Assembly (NCBI GenBank): GCA_001970955.1
Contig: MPUH01000283.1
Location: 1 to 64,000, forward strand
Reading direction: 5' to 3'
DNA: 64,000 nucleotides
Source of the DNA: Stentor coeruleus
Lineage: Eukaryota > Ciliophora > Heterotrichea > Heterotrichida > Stentoridae
Shown: positions 41,608 to 51,938 of the stretch, in pieces
Position numbering within the stretch: position 1 is the first letter of the stretch
Layout: the number at the start of each line of letters is the position of its first letter
Program-made: the position numbers and the translations under genes
The notes under the pieces: generated by a model
Databases searched by the model: none
What the model was told of the DNA's origin: nothing
What the model saw: only the letters and a program-made list of their open reading frames with translations

Positions 41608-43038
41608 ATGGAAGGTTGTGCGCTATGTTGTCTCTGTGGAGCTCAAATGGTTTATAACCCATCTGGAATGTGTCTAGCTTGCCTTAAGTCTAGAGTAGAC
41701 ATCACCCAAGACCTCCAAAAAGAAAACATAGTGCATTTTTGTCGAAATTGTGGTAGATACTTACGACCTCCATGGATGCATTTACAACTAGAAAGCCCTG
41801 AACTTCTCCAGTTATGCTTGAAAAAGGTCAAAGGTTTGAATAAAGTTAAAATGATCGATGCTAATTTTGTATATACCGAACCACACTCAAGAAGACTTAA
41901 AGTTAAAATCACGGTACAAAAAGAGGTACATACAAATACAACTTTAGAACAAACATTTGTCGCTGATTTTGTTGTTCAGAATTTACAGTGTGAAGATTGT
42001 CAGAAAAGCTTTACCCCACATACATGGGTTGCTAAAGTTCAGGTCAGACAAAGAGTTGAGCATCAAAGGACGTTTTATTACCTTGAACAGTTGTTATTAA
42101 AACATAAGGCAAATGATCATGTGACTAAAGTTAAACAACAGGATAATGGGTTGGATTTTGAGTTTATTAATAAGAGCCATGCAGGAAGATTTGTTGACTT
42201 TTTACATTCAGTTGTCCCTATTAGGGTTAATACAAGTAAGACTTTGATATCACATGATGCAAGTGACAATACTTATAATTATAAATACACTTTTGTTTCA
42301 GAAATAGTCCCATTGTGCAAAAATGATTTGGTTATTTTGCCGAAAGAATTTAATGCTGGGGGAATCGGACCTTTAGTTTTGGTGAGGAAAGTGTCGAATG
42401 TTATCACGGTTATTAACCCTTGTACATTACAAACATCGGATATTCTACCTGATAGATATTGGAAAAATACGTTTAAGTCATTTGCAAATCAGAAACAATT
42501 GACTGAGTTTATTGTCCTTGATATCGAAGAAGAAAGAAATTATGGGAAAAGCAGTTCAATGGATGTTGACAAAAAACCAGTTAATAAGAAATTCACACTT
42601 ATTGACCTTGAGGTCGCCCGTGCTGATAGAGTAGGTGTGCCAGGGAATTCATTTAGAATCAAAAGTCACTTGGGGAATATCTTAAGAGTTGGGGATTCAG
42701 TATTAGGTTACGATATGGCAGTTATGATAAACAATGCTGATGATGAGGATTCATTAGGACAATATACTCCTGATGTGATTTTGGTTAAAAAAATCTACCC
42801 AGAGCTTGCTAGAGCTGGAAGGAAAAGGATTTTTAAACTAGAAAGAATGGATTTAGAAAAAGAAGGTAAAGATTATGATGAGTTTTTAGATGAACTTGAA
42901 CAAGATCCTGACCTTAGAGCCAATGTGAATTTGTATAGGAATCCTGAGGTTAGGGAGGAAGTGAAAGTTGAAGATGAAACATTCCCAGCAGTTAAACTAG
43001 AGGAACTTATTGGTGCACTGACTTTAAATGACTCTTAG
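41608..43038 (+). CDS. NMD3: 60S export adaptor NMD3
   Basis: 476 aa. Residues 1-150 contain the four zinc-binding CxxC pairs of NMD3 (CCLCG, CLAC, CRNC and CEDC), then the eL22-like and OB-like domains: VQVRQRVEHQRTFYYLEQLL, GLDFEFINKSHAGRFVDFL and VVPIR. NMD3 binds the joining face of the pre-60S subunit and brings CRM1 for nuclear export. The acidic C terminus (LEKEGKDYDEFLDELEQDPDLR) may carry the export signal region. Length is close to yeast NMD3 (about 518 aa). No intron detected. Confidence 0.95.
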   Translation: MEGCALCCLCGAQMVYNPSGMCLACLKSRVDITQDLQKENIVHFCRNCGRYLRPPWMHLQLESPELLQLCLKKVKGLNKVKMIDANFVYTEPHSRRLKVKITVQKEVHTNTTLEQTFVADFVVQNLQCEDCQKSFTPHTWVAKVQVRQRVEHQRTFYYLEQLLLKHKANDHVTKVKQQDNGLDFEFINKSHAGRFVDFLHSVVPIRVNTSKTLISHDASDNTYNYKYTFVSEIVPLCKNDLVILPKEFNAGGIGPLVLVRKVSNVITVINPCTLQTSDILPDRYWKNTFKSFANQKQLTEFIVLDIEEERNYGKSSSMDVDKKPVNKKFTLIDLEVARADRVGVPGNSFRIKSHLGNILRVGDSVLGYDMAVMINNADDEDSLGQYTPDVILVKKIYPELARAGRKRIFKLERMDLEKEGKDYDEFLDELEQDPDLRANVNLYRNPEVREEVKVEDETFPAVKLEELIGALTLNDS

Positions 43039-43210
43039 AGTCTTATTAGGTGATAAATAAAGTAGTTATTAGCATGAATTTTTAAAAGTAGTTTAGTTAG
43101 GATATTTTTTTTTTACAAGGATTCTAAGGCTTTGAAGATCATTAAAAAACCTATTCTCTAACTATCTACTTATAATATCATAAAAATCTATCTCATAATT
43201 TCTATATAAC

Positions 43211-43837
43211 TTATAAGTGATCAAGTTTATTCCTCGCTTCCTCCTGAAGTTTAATCAAAAACGAAAGTCTTGCTGTGTAATCCTTAGCATTTTCCCAGTC
43301 AAAAACATCAAAGTAATTTTTCAACAGCACTTTAATCTTCTCAATATCTCCCTTGACACTATTAAGTAATTTAATAATATCTCCTTGAGGACTATGATCA
43401 AGTCCATGTCTTTTCTCAAGCATTAATTCAAGAAAATCAGTATCAGTAATTGTTATAGAATCAGGGTCTTGATTATAAAGCGATAACTATATATAAATCA
43501 CTAAATATTTTGCCCTTGCTACATCATCAAATAATGTCCTATACCCATCCTGTAATAGTTTAGAATAATCCTGATTATCGATGCCTTTACTTTTCAAGAT
43601 ATCAGGATGTAATATTGATTGAAAACTTTTATATCTTGCTGTTAATTTAGGCTTATCTACTACATAACCTTGAGGACTGATTATTTTTTACATCATGTAT
43701 AGACTGAAAAAGTTCACACATTCTAAAAGCTGGGGGTCTTTAGCACAGTGAGGGCAAAAAATCTTAGAATACTGCGGGTGCTTTATTAGGCTCTCGCATA
43801 TATGAGAAAATCTTCTCCCCATAGCCCGCATTACCAT
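43211..43837 (-). CDS. HSCB: Iron-sulfur cluster co-chaperone HSCB
   Basis: 198 aa after removing two 15-nt introns. The N-terminal zinc knuckle half-site (FCPHC) is followed by a J domain (LTARYKSFQSILHPDIL with the HPD tripeptide) and the HscB C-terminal domain (ITDTDFLELMLEKRHGLD, FLIKLQEEARNKLDHL). HSCB/Jac1 stimulates the mitochondrial Hsp70 that releases [Fe-S] clusters from ISCU. Unspliced, the frame is broken by stops at both introns. The start ATG at 43837 is the farthest in frame; two more ATGs follow within 20 codons, and a mitochondrial leader is not obvious. Confidence 0.9.
43487..43501 (-). other. 15-nt intron (HSCB intron 2)
   Basis: Coding-strand GTGATTTATATATAG; contains an in-frame stop. 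Joins AKYL to LSLYNQDPDS. Confidence 0.9.
43677..43691 (-). other. 15-nt intron (HSCB intron 1)
   Basis: Coding-strand GTAAAAAATAATCAG. Joins SLYMI to PQGYVVDKPKL, continuing the J domain. Confidence 0.9.
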
Positions 43838-44371
43838 TGTTTTATGATAATCTTATAATAAATATTATATGAGGAGGTTGATAGATTTTTGAGGATAATT
43901 AGTAATCTTTAGGGTGTTAATGTAATTTTTTTATAATATGTGTCGGTGCTTTAATTTGGATTTTGAAGATTAGGTTTTTGTGTTGGATTGGATTGGATGA
44001 ATGCTTTTGAGGAATAGGGTGTTAATAGAAATGTTTTTAGATTCGGGTTTTGTTTTGAATAAATAAGCATTATAAAGCGTTAGGGTGTTAAAAAATATCT
44101 TTAGTTTTTGCATTGGATAAAATAAACATTTTAAAACTAGGGTGCTAATATATGATATATCTTATAAATAACATAGTAAAAAGCATATATACAAATCTAA
44201 AACCCTTATACAATAATATTACTAAATTAAAAACTAATTAAATGAGGTACCAAAAAAAATAGTATCTCCCTAGTATAATCTTAATCAAAAACTATCCCAC
44301 CTCTTAACCAATAAATTTTCTTAACCCTAAAAAAATTACCCAATTCCTCATATGATAAACTAATACAAACA
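43838..44371. other. Spacer with telomere-like motifs
   Basis: Several TTAGGGTGTTA-like strings at about 43909, 44020, 44079 and 44134. No gene seen. Confidence 0.55.
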
Positions 44372-45400
44372 TTAATCCTTAGACTCATAATTTTTACTAG
44401 CAAGTCTCCATACTCTAAACACTACCCCGACAACAAATTTCCCACAAAAACTATTTGCTTTAATACGTAAAACAAACTTCCTATACTTTTTAATGCTGTT
44501 TGTTAGTGTAGCAATAGCTTTTTCCATCTGTCTTTCTTTAACCAATCTTGGGTCTTCTTTTATAGTTCTTCCTCTATCTAATACTTTAACCCCAGAATAT
44601 CTTGAAACAGGTTTTATCTCAGGTTTTCTTGGATTATTTTTTAGATTAACTTTTATGCTCATAACTTCTTTTTGAACAAGTTTTTCTGTTTCTAAAAACT
44701 CATCAAGTTCAACACCTATTTTTTTCCCTTTAATTGAGTTTCTGTATCCTTGAGAATCTAATAAAGATACACGAATTTTAGCTCCTGTTGCTTCTGTGCC
44801 AAAACCACGATGGCTACGGCTTTTTGGAGTTGATGGATTTGAGTATACACGACCTACTATTCTTGGAGAAAGGGCTACTCGGCTAGGTGATATTGTTGGT
44901 CTTTTTGTATCTTTTTTTAATGTATTGAGGGCTTCTTTAATACTTAGGTCTAGACAGTTATTACTTTCATTTAACTCAGAGTTACTTCCTTGTGAGTAGC
45001 TGGTATTAGATCTATTGATACCTTCACCGTTTTCATTTGCATTTAGTGTAAAATCAGTCCTCAGTCCCTGTGATAAAAAACTAAAAAACACTTTAACCTT
45101 TTCTGCTTTAGCTTGAGGCTGTGACTTATTAATAGATATAATTTTAAGAAACTGCTCAAACTGGTCAAAGTTTAAAAACAATTTAGGTAAGCATGAAGCA
45201 TTTCCAAACTTCCCTGCAATAGCTCTAAGTTGGTTTTGAGATACAAAAGCCTGTATAGTTTTTACTGGTATAAGTTTACCATTTAAGCACAAACGCTGAA
45301 AGTCTATAAAGTTTACACGTTTTTCATTCTTTGTAAGTTTGAGAAATATCCTTTTGAGCTTTTCTCTATTCAAGTCAAACAAGCTAAAATCGTTTTCCAT
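44372..45400 (-). CDS. Unknown basic protein, EF-hand-like helices at N terminus
   Basis: 342 aa. The N-terminal ~100 residues form paired helices (REKLKRIFLKLTKNEKRVNFIDFQRLC, KLFLNFDQFEQFLKII) resembling EF-hand or calmodulin-like domains without the calcium-loop acids. The middle is Ser/Asn-rich with SP sites (TISPSRVALSPRI, NPSTPKSRSHRG) and the C terminus is basic. No TM segment. It shares an 82-bp divergent spacer with the RUS1 gene. A cytoskeletal or ciliary protein is possible but not shown. Confidence 0.6.
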   Translation of the reverse strand: MENDFSLFDLNREKLKRIFLKLTKNEKRVNFIDFQRLCLNGKLIPVKTIQAFVSQNQLRAIAGKFGNASCLPKLFLNFDQFEQFLKIISINKSQPQAKAEKVKVFFSFLSQGLRTDFTLNANENGEGINRSNTSYSQGSNSELNESNNCLDLSIKEALNTLKKDTKRPTISPSRVALSPRIVGRVYSNPSTPKSRSHRGFGTEATGAKIRVSLLDSQGYRNSIKGKKIGVELDEFLETEKLVQKEVMSIKVNLKNNPRKPEIKPVSRYSGVKVLDRGRTIKEDPRLVKERQMEKAIATLTNSIKKYRKFVLRIKANSFCGKFVVGVVFRVWRLASKNYESKD

Positions 45401-45482
45401 GAGTAAAAAATGATTAATTTATATACCAAAAGATTTGATATTATTAGAAATAACATTTTTTATAAGCTAATGTTATAAAATA

Positions 45483-46535
45483 ATGAGGCCCAGGTATCAG
45501 GTTCTCACTTCGAAGAAAAAAAATTTTTTTTTCCCTGAAAACTATCCTGACTCAGTGAGGAAAACATATTTAGGATACATGAACTATAACTTATTAATGC
45601 AGTTTAGTTCAAGTGCTCTAGGTGTTTTATCAACCCAACAACTTCTTCTAGCATTAGGTGCTGATTCTCTAACAGCATCAGCAGCTTTAAACTGGATAAT
45701 AAAAGACGGAATCGGACAATTAGGTGGAGTTATCTACGCAGGGACAACCGGCAATCAATTTGATGAAAACCCAAAATTCTATAAGTGGATCTCAGCATTT
45801 TCTTTAAATATCTCTTGTTTTATTGAACTTCTTACACCTCTTTTCCCAGGATATTTCTTACCATTAGCTAGTATAGGGACAATGGGAAAAAACATATCAG
45901 CTATATCTGGTAGTGCATCAAGAGCAGCAATTCATTTACATATGTGTAATGAAAATAATCTTGCGGATTTAACAGCTAAAAGTAGTACACAAACAACAGC
46001 TTCATGTTTACTTGGAACATTTTTTGGAAGCCTTTGTGGATATTATGCAACAACTTATTGGGTTGGGGCAAGTTTTTTTTTAGGATTTTCTATAGTACAT
46101 CTTTTAAGTTGCTATAAAGGTATTGGGTATATTGAGTTGAATACTTTAAATATACAAAGATTAGATATTTTATTAGAAGAATATGAGAAAAGTGGGAAAA
46201 TTTTGTCGGCTGAAGAAGTTGGGAAAAGGGAGAGGATTGCTATACCGTATAAAGGGAAGGTGGTTATTGGGAGTACGAAAGTATTTGAAAAATATGAGAG
46301 GTTTGATAAGTGTATTATCGCTTTAGAAGGAGATATTGCGAATTTGGTATATGAGGAAAATGCTGAGGCTAAAGATATGATACTTGGGTATGTTAAAGCT
46401 AAAGAATTGTTGTATGGGAAAGGGTATAAGATTGGATCTTTAGGGGAATTTGAAATGATGGGTTGGAATGTTAATAGACCATTTTTATCACCGAATAACA
46501 CAAGGATTAGGTTTTTAGATGAAAAAGAAGTGTAA
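45483..46535 (+). CDS. RUS1/DUF647 family membrane protein
   Basis: 350 aa with the DUF647 core (NYPDSVRKTYLGYMNYNLLMQ, LGALSTQQ-like LGVLSTQQLLLALGADS, ASAALNWIIKDGIGQLGGVIYA, and ASIGTMGKNISAISGSASRAA). Several hydrophobic helices make it a polytopic membrane protein. The family includes plant RUS (root UV-B sensitive) proteins and animal C16orf58/RUSF1; the molecular activity is not established. Length is at the short end of the family. No intron detected. Confidence 0.92.
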   Translation: MRPRYQVLTSKKKNFFFPENYPDSVRKTYLGYMNYNLLMQFSSSALGVLSTQQLLLALGADSLTASAALNWIIKDGIGQLGGVIYAGTTGNQFDENPKFYKWISAFSLNISCFIELLTPLFPGYFLPLASIGTMGKNISAISGSASRAAIHLHMCNENNLADLTAKSSTQTTASCLLGTFFGSLCGYYATTYWVGASFFLGFSIVHLLSCYKGIGYIELNTLNIQRLDILLEEYEKSGKILSAEEVGKRERIAIPYKGKVVIGSTKVFEKYERFDKCIIALEGDIANLVYEENAEAKDMILGYVKAKELLYGKGYKIGSLGEFEMMGWNVNRPFLSPNNTRIRFLDEKEV

Positions 46536-47540
46536 TAAGAATAGGATTAGGTTATTGGAATGATTTTGGGTGTTAGGGTGTAGTGGATTTTGTATATTTT
46601 TGAGATTAGAAGATGATGTGATAGTATGTAAAGGAGAGTTTTGATAGAGAAAGGTTACTTGGAGGTAAAGTAAAGCTGGAGAATTATTTTTTTTTTTTTA
46701 TTTGTAAGTAAGTTTTTAGGTAAAATGAGGTTTTTATATAGATTTAATGAGGATTTGATTAGAAGATTTAATTTAAGGATTCATTGATTGCTGATAGTTA
46801 TGAAATTAGTCATTTTGGTAATGATGATTGATAAAACATAGAAAAAAATTCTATTTAATAAGCAACATAACTTTTTCTGTTTGATTGCAGTGAGAAATCA
46901 AAAATAAATAACACCAAAAATAAAAAATAAAAATATGTGAAATCAATATCAAACAAATAAAAACTTATCTAATAAACTCATACAAAATAAAGAAGCATAA
47001 ATCTCAAAACCCAATTATCATATCACAGCCAAACACAATCCTCTCTCACAAAAACCTTAAATTTTCGACAAAAAAACCCTTTTTCCCATCTCATAACCTA
47101 AATTCTCAGACTCCAAACTAAATTCCAGCCACAAGGATTTTTCTGAACTTCCTGATCAACTAAATAGCCAAAAGCAAATCACTGAAAACAAAAGCAAATC
47201 ACTGAAAACAAAATCAAATTCCTCCGTCTTGAAAAAAAATCAAAAAGCTCAAAAACTATACACTCAAGCCTATCAAGTCCACCAATCCCTATCTTTCTTC
47301 ATAAAACAGCAAATGTTCTATAAAAAGTCAAAAAAATTCCTAACATGGCAAAACCAAAGGTTCTTTATTCATCTAAAAGCATAAAAAATCCTTCAAAAAC
47401 TCAACAAATTAAAAACAAACCTTCTAATTAAAACCTTGAAACTATATATGATCATCCATACAAAGACTCAAAAACATTTTTTAAACCTACCAAGCCTAAA
47501 AAAAAACCATTAATAGTTTAAATTAAAAGTATAATAATTA
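46536..47540. other. Intergenic spacer with composition switch
   Basis: G-rich and C-poor to about 46840, then strongly C/A-rich to the next + gene. Contains TGTTAGGG at 46571-46578 and a two-copy 20-bp repeat at 47170-47209. No gene. Confidence 0.6.
47170..47209. repeat. Two-copy 20-bp tandem repeat
   Basis: Two exact copies of AAAAGCAAATCACTGAAAAC. Confidence 0.9.
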
Positions 47541-48488
47541 ATGATAAAATCCCTTAGTGAGCTGATTCAGAAAAAACAAAACGAACTTATGAAAGCTCGG
47601 GCTGAATGCACAGCTTTAGAAAACTCTTATTTACAGCTTCTCCAGAACCAGTCACAAAGGTCGATTAACCCTGATTGGGACATAACTTATAAGCCATTAA
47701 CAGCTATTGAGGCAACAAGAAGAGCTCAATCATTAATGAAAGAAATTGGTAATGAAGCTTATGGTAAAGAATATATAGTAAAATTAAGAGATTTGTTTAT
47801 AAGGTATGCAACTATTTTTCATGCAGATTCAAGTGGCTATTTGGATTTGACGCAGTTTAGAGTGCTTACAACTGAGTTGGATTTGATTAGCAAAATCCCT
47901 AAATTCAATTCTGATATTATATACCATGCGGTTAATAGAAGAGGACTTTTGGATTTCTGGAAATTTACTAATGTTATGAGTTGTGTTGCTATTGAAACTT
48001 TTCCTTCATTATATCCTTCTCAAGCACTAGAAGTTCTAGCTTTGGAGTTGACTATACCAGAGAATAGAATGGATACTATTGATTATAATTCTCATGTATG
48101 GAGACAATCTTTAAGGAATAATCAGAAAATTATTGGTAAATATAGGAAACTACTAAAGGAAAGTTTTGCAACTTATAGTGTTCAGAAAGGAAATGAAATA
48201 TGTTTAAGCGAAGTATTGAAGTTTTGTAATAACTCAAGGGTTGTTCCAACTTTAGTATCAGCTTGGGAAGTTAGTAGGATTTTCCGAACTGTTCAACACC
48301 CTCAAAACTTCTCTGAAACACTTTTCTATAGAGAATTTGAAGAAGCTATAGTTTTATTAGGTATTTATCATTCGAGTAAAGAAGGGGTCACAAGTTCAGA
48401 CACAGCCTTGCAGAATTTTTTAGTTTTTATTTACGATAACCCAGTGTTCTTAAGAGTAAAAAAATTCGACAACTCCAATAGTAATTAA
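47541..48488 (+). CDS. EF-hand-like protein, unknown role
   Basis: 315 aa. The N terminus is a helix, probably coiled coil (LSELIQKKQNELMKARAECTALE). An EF-hand-like unit (FIRYATIFHADSSGYLDLTQF) has His instead of Asp in position 1, so calcium binding is doubtful; a second half-site (KFNSDIIYHAVNRRGLLDFWKF) follows. The rest is helical. No TM helix. A GC-rich hairpin lies 40 bp after the stop. Family not recognised. Confidence 0.6.
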   Translation: MIKSLSELIQKKQNELMKARAECTALENSYLQLLQNQSQRSINPDWDITYKPLTAIEATRRAQSLMKEIGNEAYGKEYIVKLRDLFIRYATIFHADSSGYLDLTQFRVLTTELDLISKIPKFNSDIIYHAVNRRGLLDFWKFTNVMSCVAIETFPSLYPSQALEVLALELTIPENRMDTIDYNSHVWRQSLRNNQKIIGKYRKLLKESFATYSVQKGNEICLSEVLKFCNNSRVVPTLVSAWEVSRIFRTVQHPQNFSETLFYREFEEAIVLLGIYHSSKEGVTSSDTALQNFLVFIYDNPVFLRVKKFDNSNSN

Positions 48489-48807
48489 TCATTAATCGGC
48501 AAATTAATATATGAGTTTATGATTTTCCCCCAGGCTATGCCTGGGGCTTTTGAAAAAACACTAAGACAAAATATGCATGTTATTAGAAAATAGTATGAGG
48601 AAAGAAAATTAACTTGGCGAAGATGGATTTAAATTAGATGTAATGTATATACTTACTAAGAATAAGAGTCTACAAAATGTATTGAAATTCAATCGACTCT
48701 CAATCTGAATTCTTAAATAAAAATCACAATGGTTGTTATCGAATTTTAAACTTAAATGGTCTGAGGTATGATTACAAAAATTTTGATTTAGTGTAAAAGG
48801 AGTACCC
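48489..48807. other. Intergenic spacer with GC-rich hairpin
   Basis: Holds the perfect hairpin at 48528-48546. Otherwise no feature. Confidence 0.55.
48528..48546 (+). repeat. Perfect GC-rich hairpin after a gene
   Basis: CCCCAGGC, TAT loop, GCCTGGGG, followed by CTTTTG. An 8-bp, seven-G/C stem is striking in such AT-rich DNA. It is placed like a terminator or 3'-end stem-loop of the preceding gene, but that role is only suggested by position. Confidence 0.8.
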
Positions 48808-48921
48808 ATGGAAAGACCATCACCATCACCAATCGATTATATTTTCAAAGCATGCGGGGGATATACACAAATGATGACTATTATCAATATTTTTCGCCTA
48901 GAGTTTGAAATAGGTTTTTGA
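48808..48921 (+). pseudogene. Possible transporter N-terminal remnant
   Basis: 37-codon frame from an ATG: MERPSPSPIDYIF then KACGGYTQMMTIINIF. Ciliate MFS or organic-cation transporters often start with a similar ID-x-I-x-GG-YQ pattern before TM1. The frame stops at TGA 48919-48921 and nothing longer follows, so this may be a gene remnant. Weak. Confidence 0.2.
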
Positions 48922-49119
48922 TAGTAAATGCTTTTGTGGGATTTTGATTAGTTTTAGATAGTGTGGAAAGTTTGCAATATAAGTTTAAGATAGGTTCTAA
49001 GGGAAGATATAAAGATTTCTTAACAGTAAATTTTATTACAAACTCTTATTTTCTGTTAAAGACATACACATCAAAGATAAAGTTTATTTTACACATTATG
49101 CAAAATAAACTACTACATT

Positions 49120-49677
49120 TCACTTATTTAAAATCTTCCTACTTGCGATGCTTAAAATCTCACTATAATCAAACAATCTCTGAGTTTTTTTCCCAATATT
49201 TTCCTGATCTGTATAATGTCTCTTTAATAATCTTGGTTTAGAATCATTACCTCTTTCACTTTTCTTGACAAATACTCTTGTTTTACCTTTTTTCACTCTA
49301 TTACTAATACTCGGTATTGCTAAAGGCATAAATCCATATGGAGATTTATCTCTTTTTGTACTATATACAGGTTTTTTTATATACTCATTAATAATATCAT
49401 CAGATATCATAATAGATGATGTTTCTTCATCAGGTTTACTTTTTACTACGACAATACTTTTTCTTAAAGGCATAAATTCAGATGTCTCATTTTCAAAAAT
49501 TATTGGACTTGTTCCAACTTCGTGACGTGTTGTTTTTTGTGATATTGGGGTTATTCTACGAACTGTTATATGAAGATTATAATCAGGATTTACTTTTGTG
49601 TTACTTGAGCTTCGTGCGGTATTAGGACGTAAAAATGATTTTCGTAAAGATAGTTGCCTTTTTCCTAGGATTTCCAT
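49120..49677 (-). CDS. Small basic protein, unknown
   Basis: 185 aa, basic throughout, with Ser/Thr-Pro sites and no TM helix or cysteine. The N terminus is MEILGKRQLSLRKSFLRPN, and the C terminus ends in a helical basic stretch. The upstream flank (right side) is G-rich and C-poor on the + strand, as for other minus-strand starts here, which supports it over the weaker + strand frame on the same DNA. Function unknown. Confidence 0.55.
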   Translation of the reverse strand: MEILGKRQLSLRKSFLRPNTARSSSNTKVNPDYNLHITVRRITPISQKTTRHEVGTSPIIFENETSEFMPLRKSIVVVKSKPDEETSSIMISDDIINEYIKKPVYSTKRDKSPYGFMPLAIPSISNRVKKGKTRVFVKKSERGNDSKPRLLKRHYTDQENIGKKTQRLFDYSEILSIASRKILNK

Positions 49678-50999
49678 AAGATTAAATATGTATTATAGAG
49701 ATTATGGATGTTAGGATTTTATTTGTTATAATATGGTCCTGATTTTTTTTTGTAGTGGAAAAGATTTGATTTTTTAAATGTTTATGATTATTAGATGAAA
49801 TAATTATTAAAGGGGAATAAGGATTTTTCGATTTTGGGTGTTGGTTGTGTTTGGTTTTTAATAATAAAATAAGTAAAATGTGATTTTTAGGTTTAAGAGG
49901 ATTTTTTTTAGATTTTTTGTTGATGTGTAGGATATGAAGCTCATAAAAAAAATATGGATTTTTATGTTAAAGTAGTTAAGGCGAATTATTTTATATGTGA
50001 TTGTCTGGTTTAAACAATTTTATTATGAAGTTTTTTGTATTTACAATTTATTGGGTAAATTTTATGAAATAGTATAATTAGTTACTTATTTTAAAAAAAA
50101 ATATAGGAAGATCAAGATTGAAGATAAAGGCATCAAGATAATTTATTAAATATATAGAATAATACTTTTTTATATATTATATTAAGAATATATCTTAAGC
50201 ATTAAACGAGATTATTAAATTTTTTATGATTTAATGTGTGGCTTTATTCTGTAAATAGAATTGAATGATATTTAATCATAAAAATATGGTGATATAAACA
50301 CATTTCAGTTTAATCATACTATAAAATTATATAATATGCAAGTTAATACTTTTAACCTATTTTAAATGTATTTAAGCCTTTTCCCTCTAAATAATTAATT
50401 TCTCTATATCCTTATAACTACTTCTTTAAAAATTATTGAGTATCATAATATTTTATACATTAAATCATCTCTTATCTCATATATCCAAAACATTCTCATG
50501 AATTCTAAATTAAATTATCCCTATCACATAATAATCAACAAAATCATATCATATCTCTAACTAATAATTCCTATCAAAAAAAAACATAATCTTATCTTTA
50601 AAATATACAAAATTTCAATCTGAAATTACTCTAAAAGACACATAAATTATCTATAATAATAACTCTTTCACTTATCTCAAATCTAAATTATCCTATCTTC
50701 ACCTTCTTCTATTCAAAAAAAAAATCGTTTCATTCTCTCCAACTTTTCCTCCTTCATTACATCTAATCAAACCAAATCATAGCTTATTTCACAATATCCA
50801 TTTCCTCTAAACCTTCAAAACCTTCAAAATCCTATTTTTTATCAAATAACTAACATAGTTTTCATAAAAAATCACTTCTATTTCCTCCCTGGCAAATAAT
50901 CTAAATAAAAGTGCGTTTTAAAATCCATAAACAAAACAAAAAACATTATCTTATATAAAATCTCTAATTAAACAAGGAATTATTACATACAATCTGTAG
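49678..50999. other. Intergenic spacer with composition switch
   Basis: G-rich/C-poor to about 50250, then C/A-rich to 50999. Consistent with the upstream flank of one minus gene and the downstream flank of the next. No gene. Confidence 0.6.
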
Positions 51000-51938
51000 C
51001 TAAAAATTAAAACATTTTGACTGATTTCTATTAGTCTGTGAGCATACAAGAGTATAATACTCTTGTAATTTTATAATCATCACTGTAATATTGTCTTTAC
51101 TTCCACTTTCAATTGCTTCAGCTGCTAATGTTTCTGCGATCTGTGAAGGTCTATATCCCTGTTTTTCTCTAATTATATTACTCACTTGTTCAGGACTTAG
51201 TGTTTCAAATAATCCATCAGATGCTATAACTAATGCAATATCTTCAATGCTTATTTTAGTTGCTTTAAAATGTGGGACTGGGATAAGGTAGTTTTTGTAC
51301 CTCGCATCACCAATGCTTCTTGTAATTGCAATTTGGCCACATACTCTCATTGTATTACGATGATTTATAATACATCCACCAGCATGTTCTATTCTTGATT
51401 GTTCACCAATATCACTCGCAACATGGTCATAGCTCAAAACCTCAAAGGAAAAATTCTTAACCAAAATAATTTTCGTATCACCTATATTTGCACTAAGTAA
51501 ATGGTCATGGTCTATTATTGTTAAAGCTACCGTTGTCCCACCTTTTTTAGGGTTATCATTACAGAAAAGTATATCTGTTAATTGAAAAGCTTCAATTATT
51601 CCTTTTTCATCAAGGGTTTCAATGCTTTTTATTAGGTTTTTTGATGCGAAAACTGATGCTGCTGCCCCAGAATGCCCGTCGAAAATAGCGAAAGCGTGTT
51701 TGAAAGATGAGTTTTGCAGTTCTAAGACGATATCATAAGTATCTTCCATTTGCTTGCGGAAGTTGCCTTTTTTAGCGCATATGCCGTATTTTTCCCCTTC
51801 GATTAGAAGATCATTGAGGCAAAATTCTGAGATTTTTTGTTTCTTGTATTTAAAGCTATTATTGATTTCACAGATATCTAAGTTTAGTCCTTGCTTTTTC
51901 CATGACTTAAGAGCTTTGTAGGGATTAGAAACTTCCAT
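51000..51938 (-). CDS. PP2C (PPM) Ser/Thr phosphatase
   Basis: 312 aa. PPM-family motifs in order: KKGNFRKQMEDTYD, AIFDGHSGAAAS (near residue 86, metal-binding Asp and Gly), GTTVALTII, ANIGDTKIILV, GQIAITRSIGD, VIASDGLFETLS and GSKDNITVMIIKL. These supply the acidic residues that bind two Mn/Mg ions. It is metal-dependent phosphatase type, cytosolic, with no TM helix or regulatory extension. Short N-terminal extension (~45 aa). Substrate unknown. Confidence 0.95.
   Translation of the reverse strand: MEVSNPYKALKSWKKQGLNLDICEINNSFKYKKQKISEFCLNDLLIEGEKYGICAKKGNFRKQMEDTYDIVLELQNSSFKHAFAIFDGHSGAAASVFASKNLIKSIETLDEKGIIEAFQLTDILFCNDNPKKGGTTVALTIIDHDHLLSANIGDTKIILVKNFSFEVLSYDHVASDIGEQSRIEHAGGCIINHRNTMRVCGQIAITRSIGDARYKNYLIPVPHFKATKISIEDIALVIASDGLFETLSPEQVSNIIREKQGYRPSQIAETLAAEAIESGSKDNITVMIIKLQEYYTLVCSQTNRNQSKCFNF

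Noticed and set aside
48963-49241. 92-codon plus-strand frame
   Set aside because: Overlaps the better-supported minus gene at 49120-49677, has no domain and no good ATG start.
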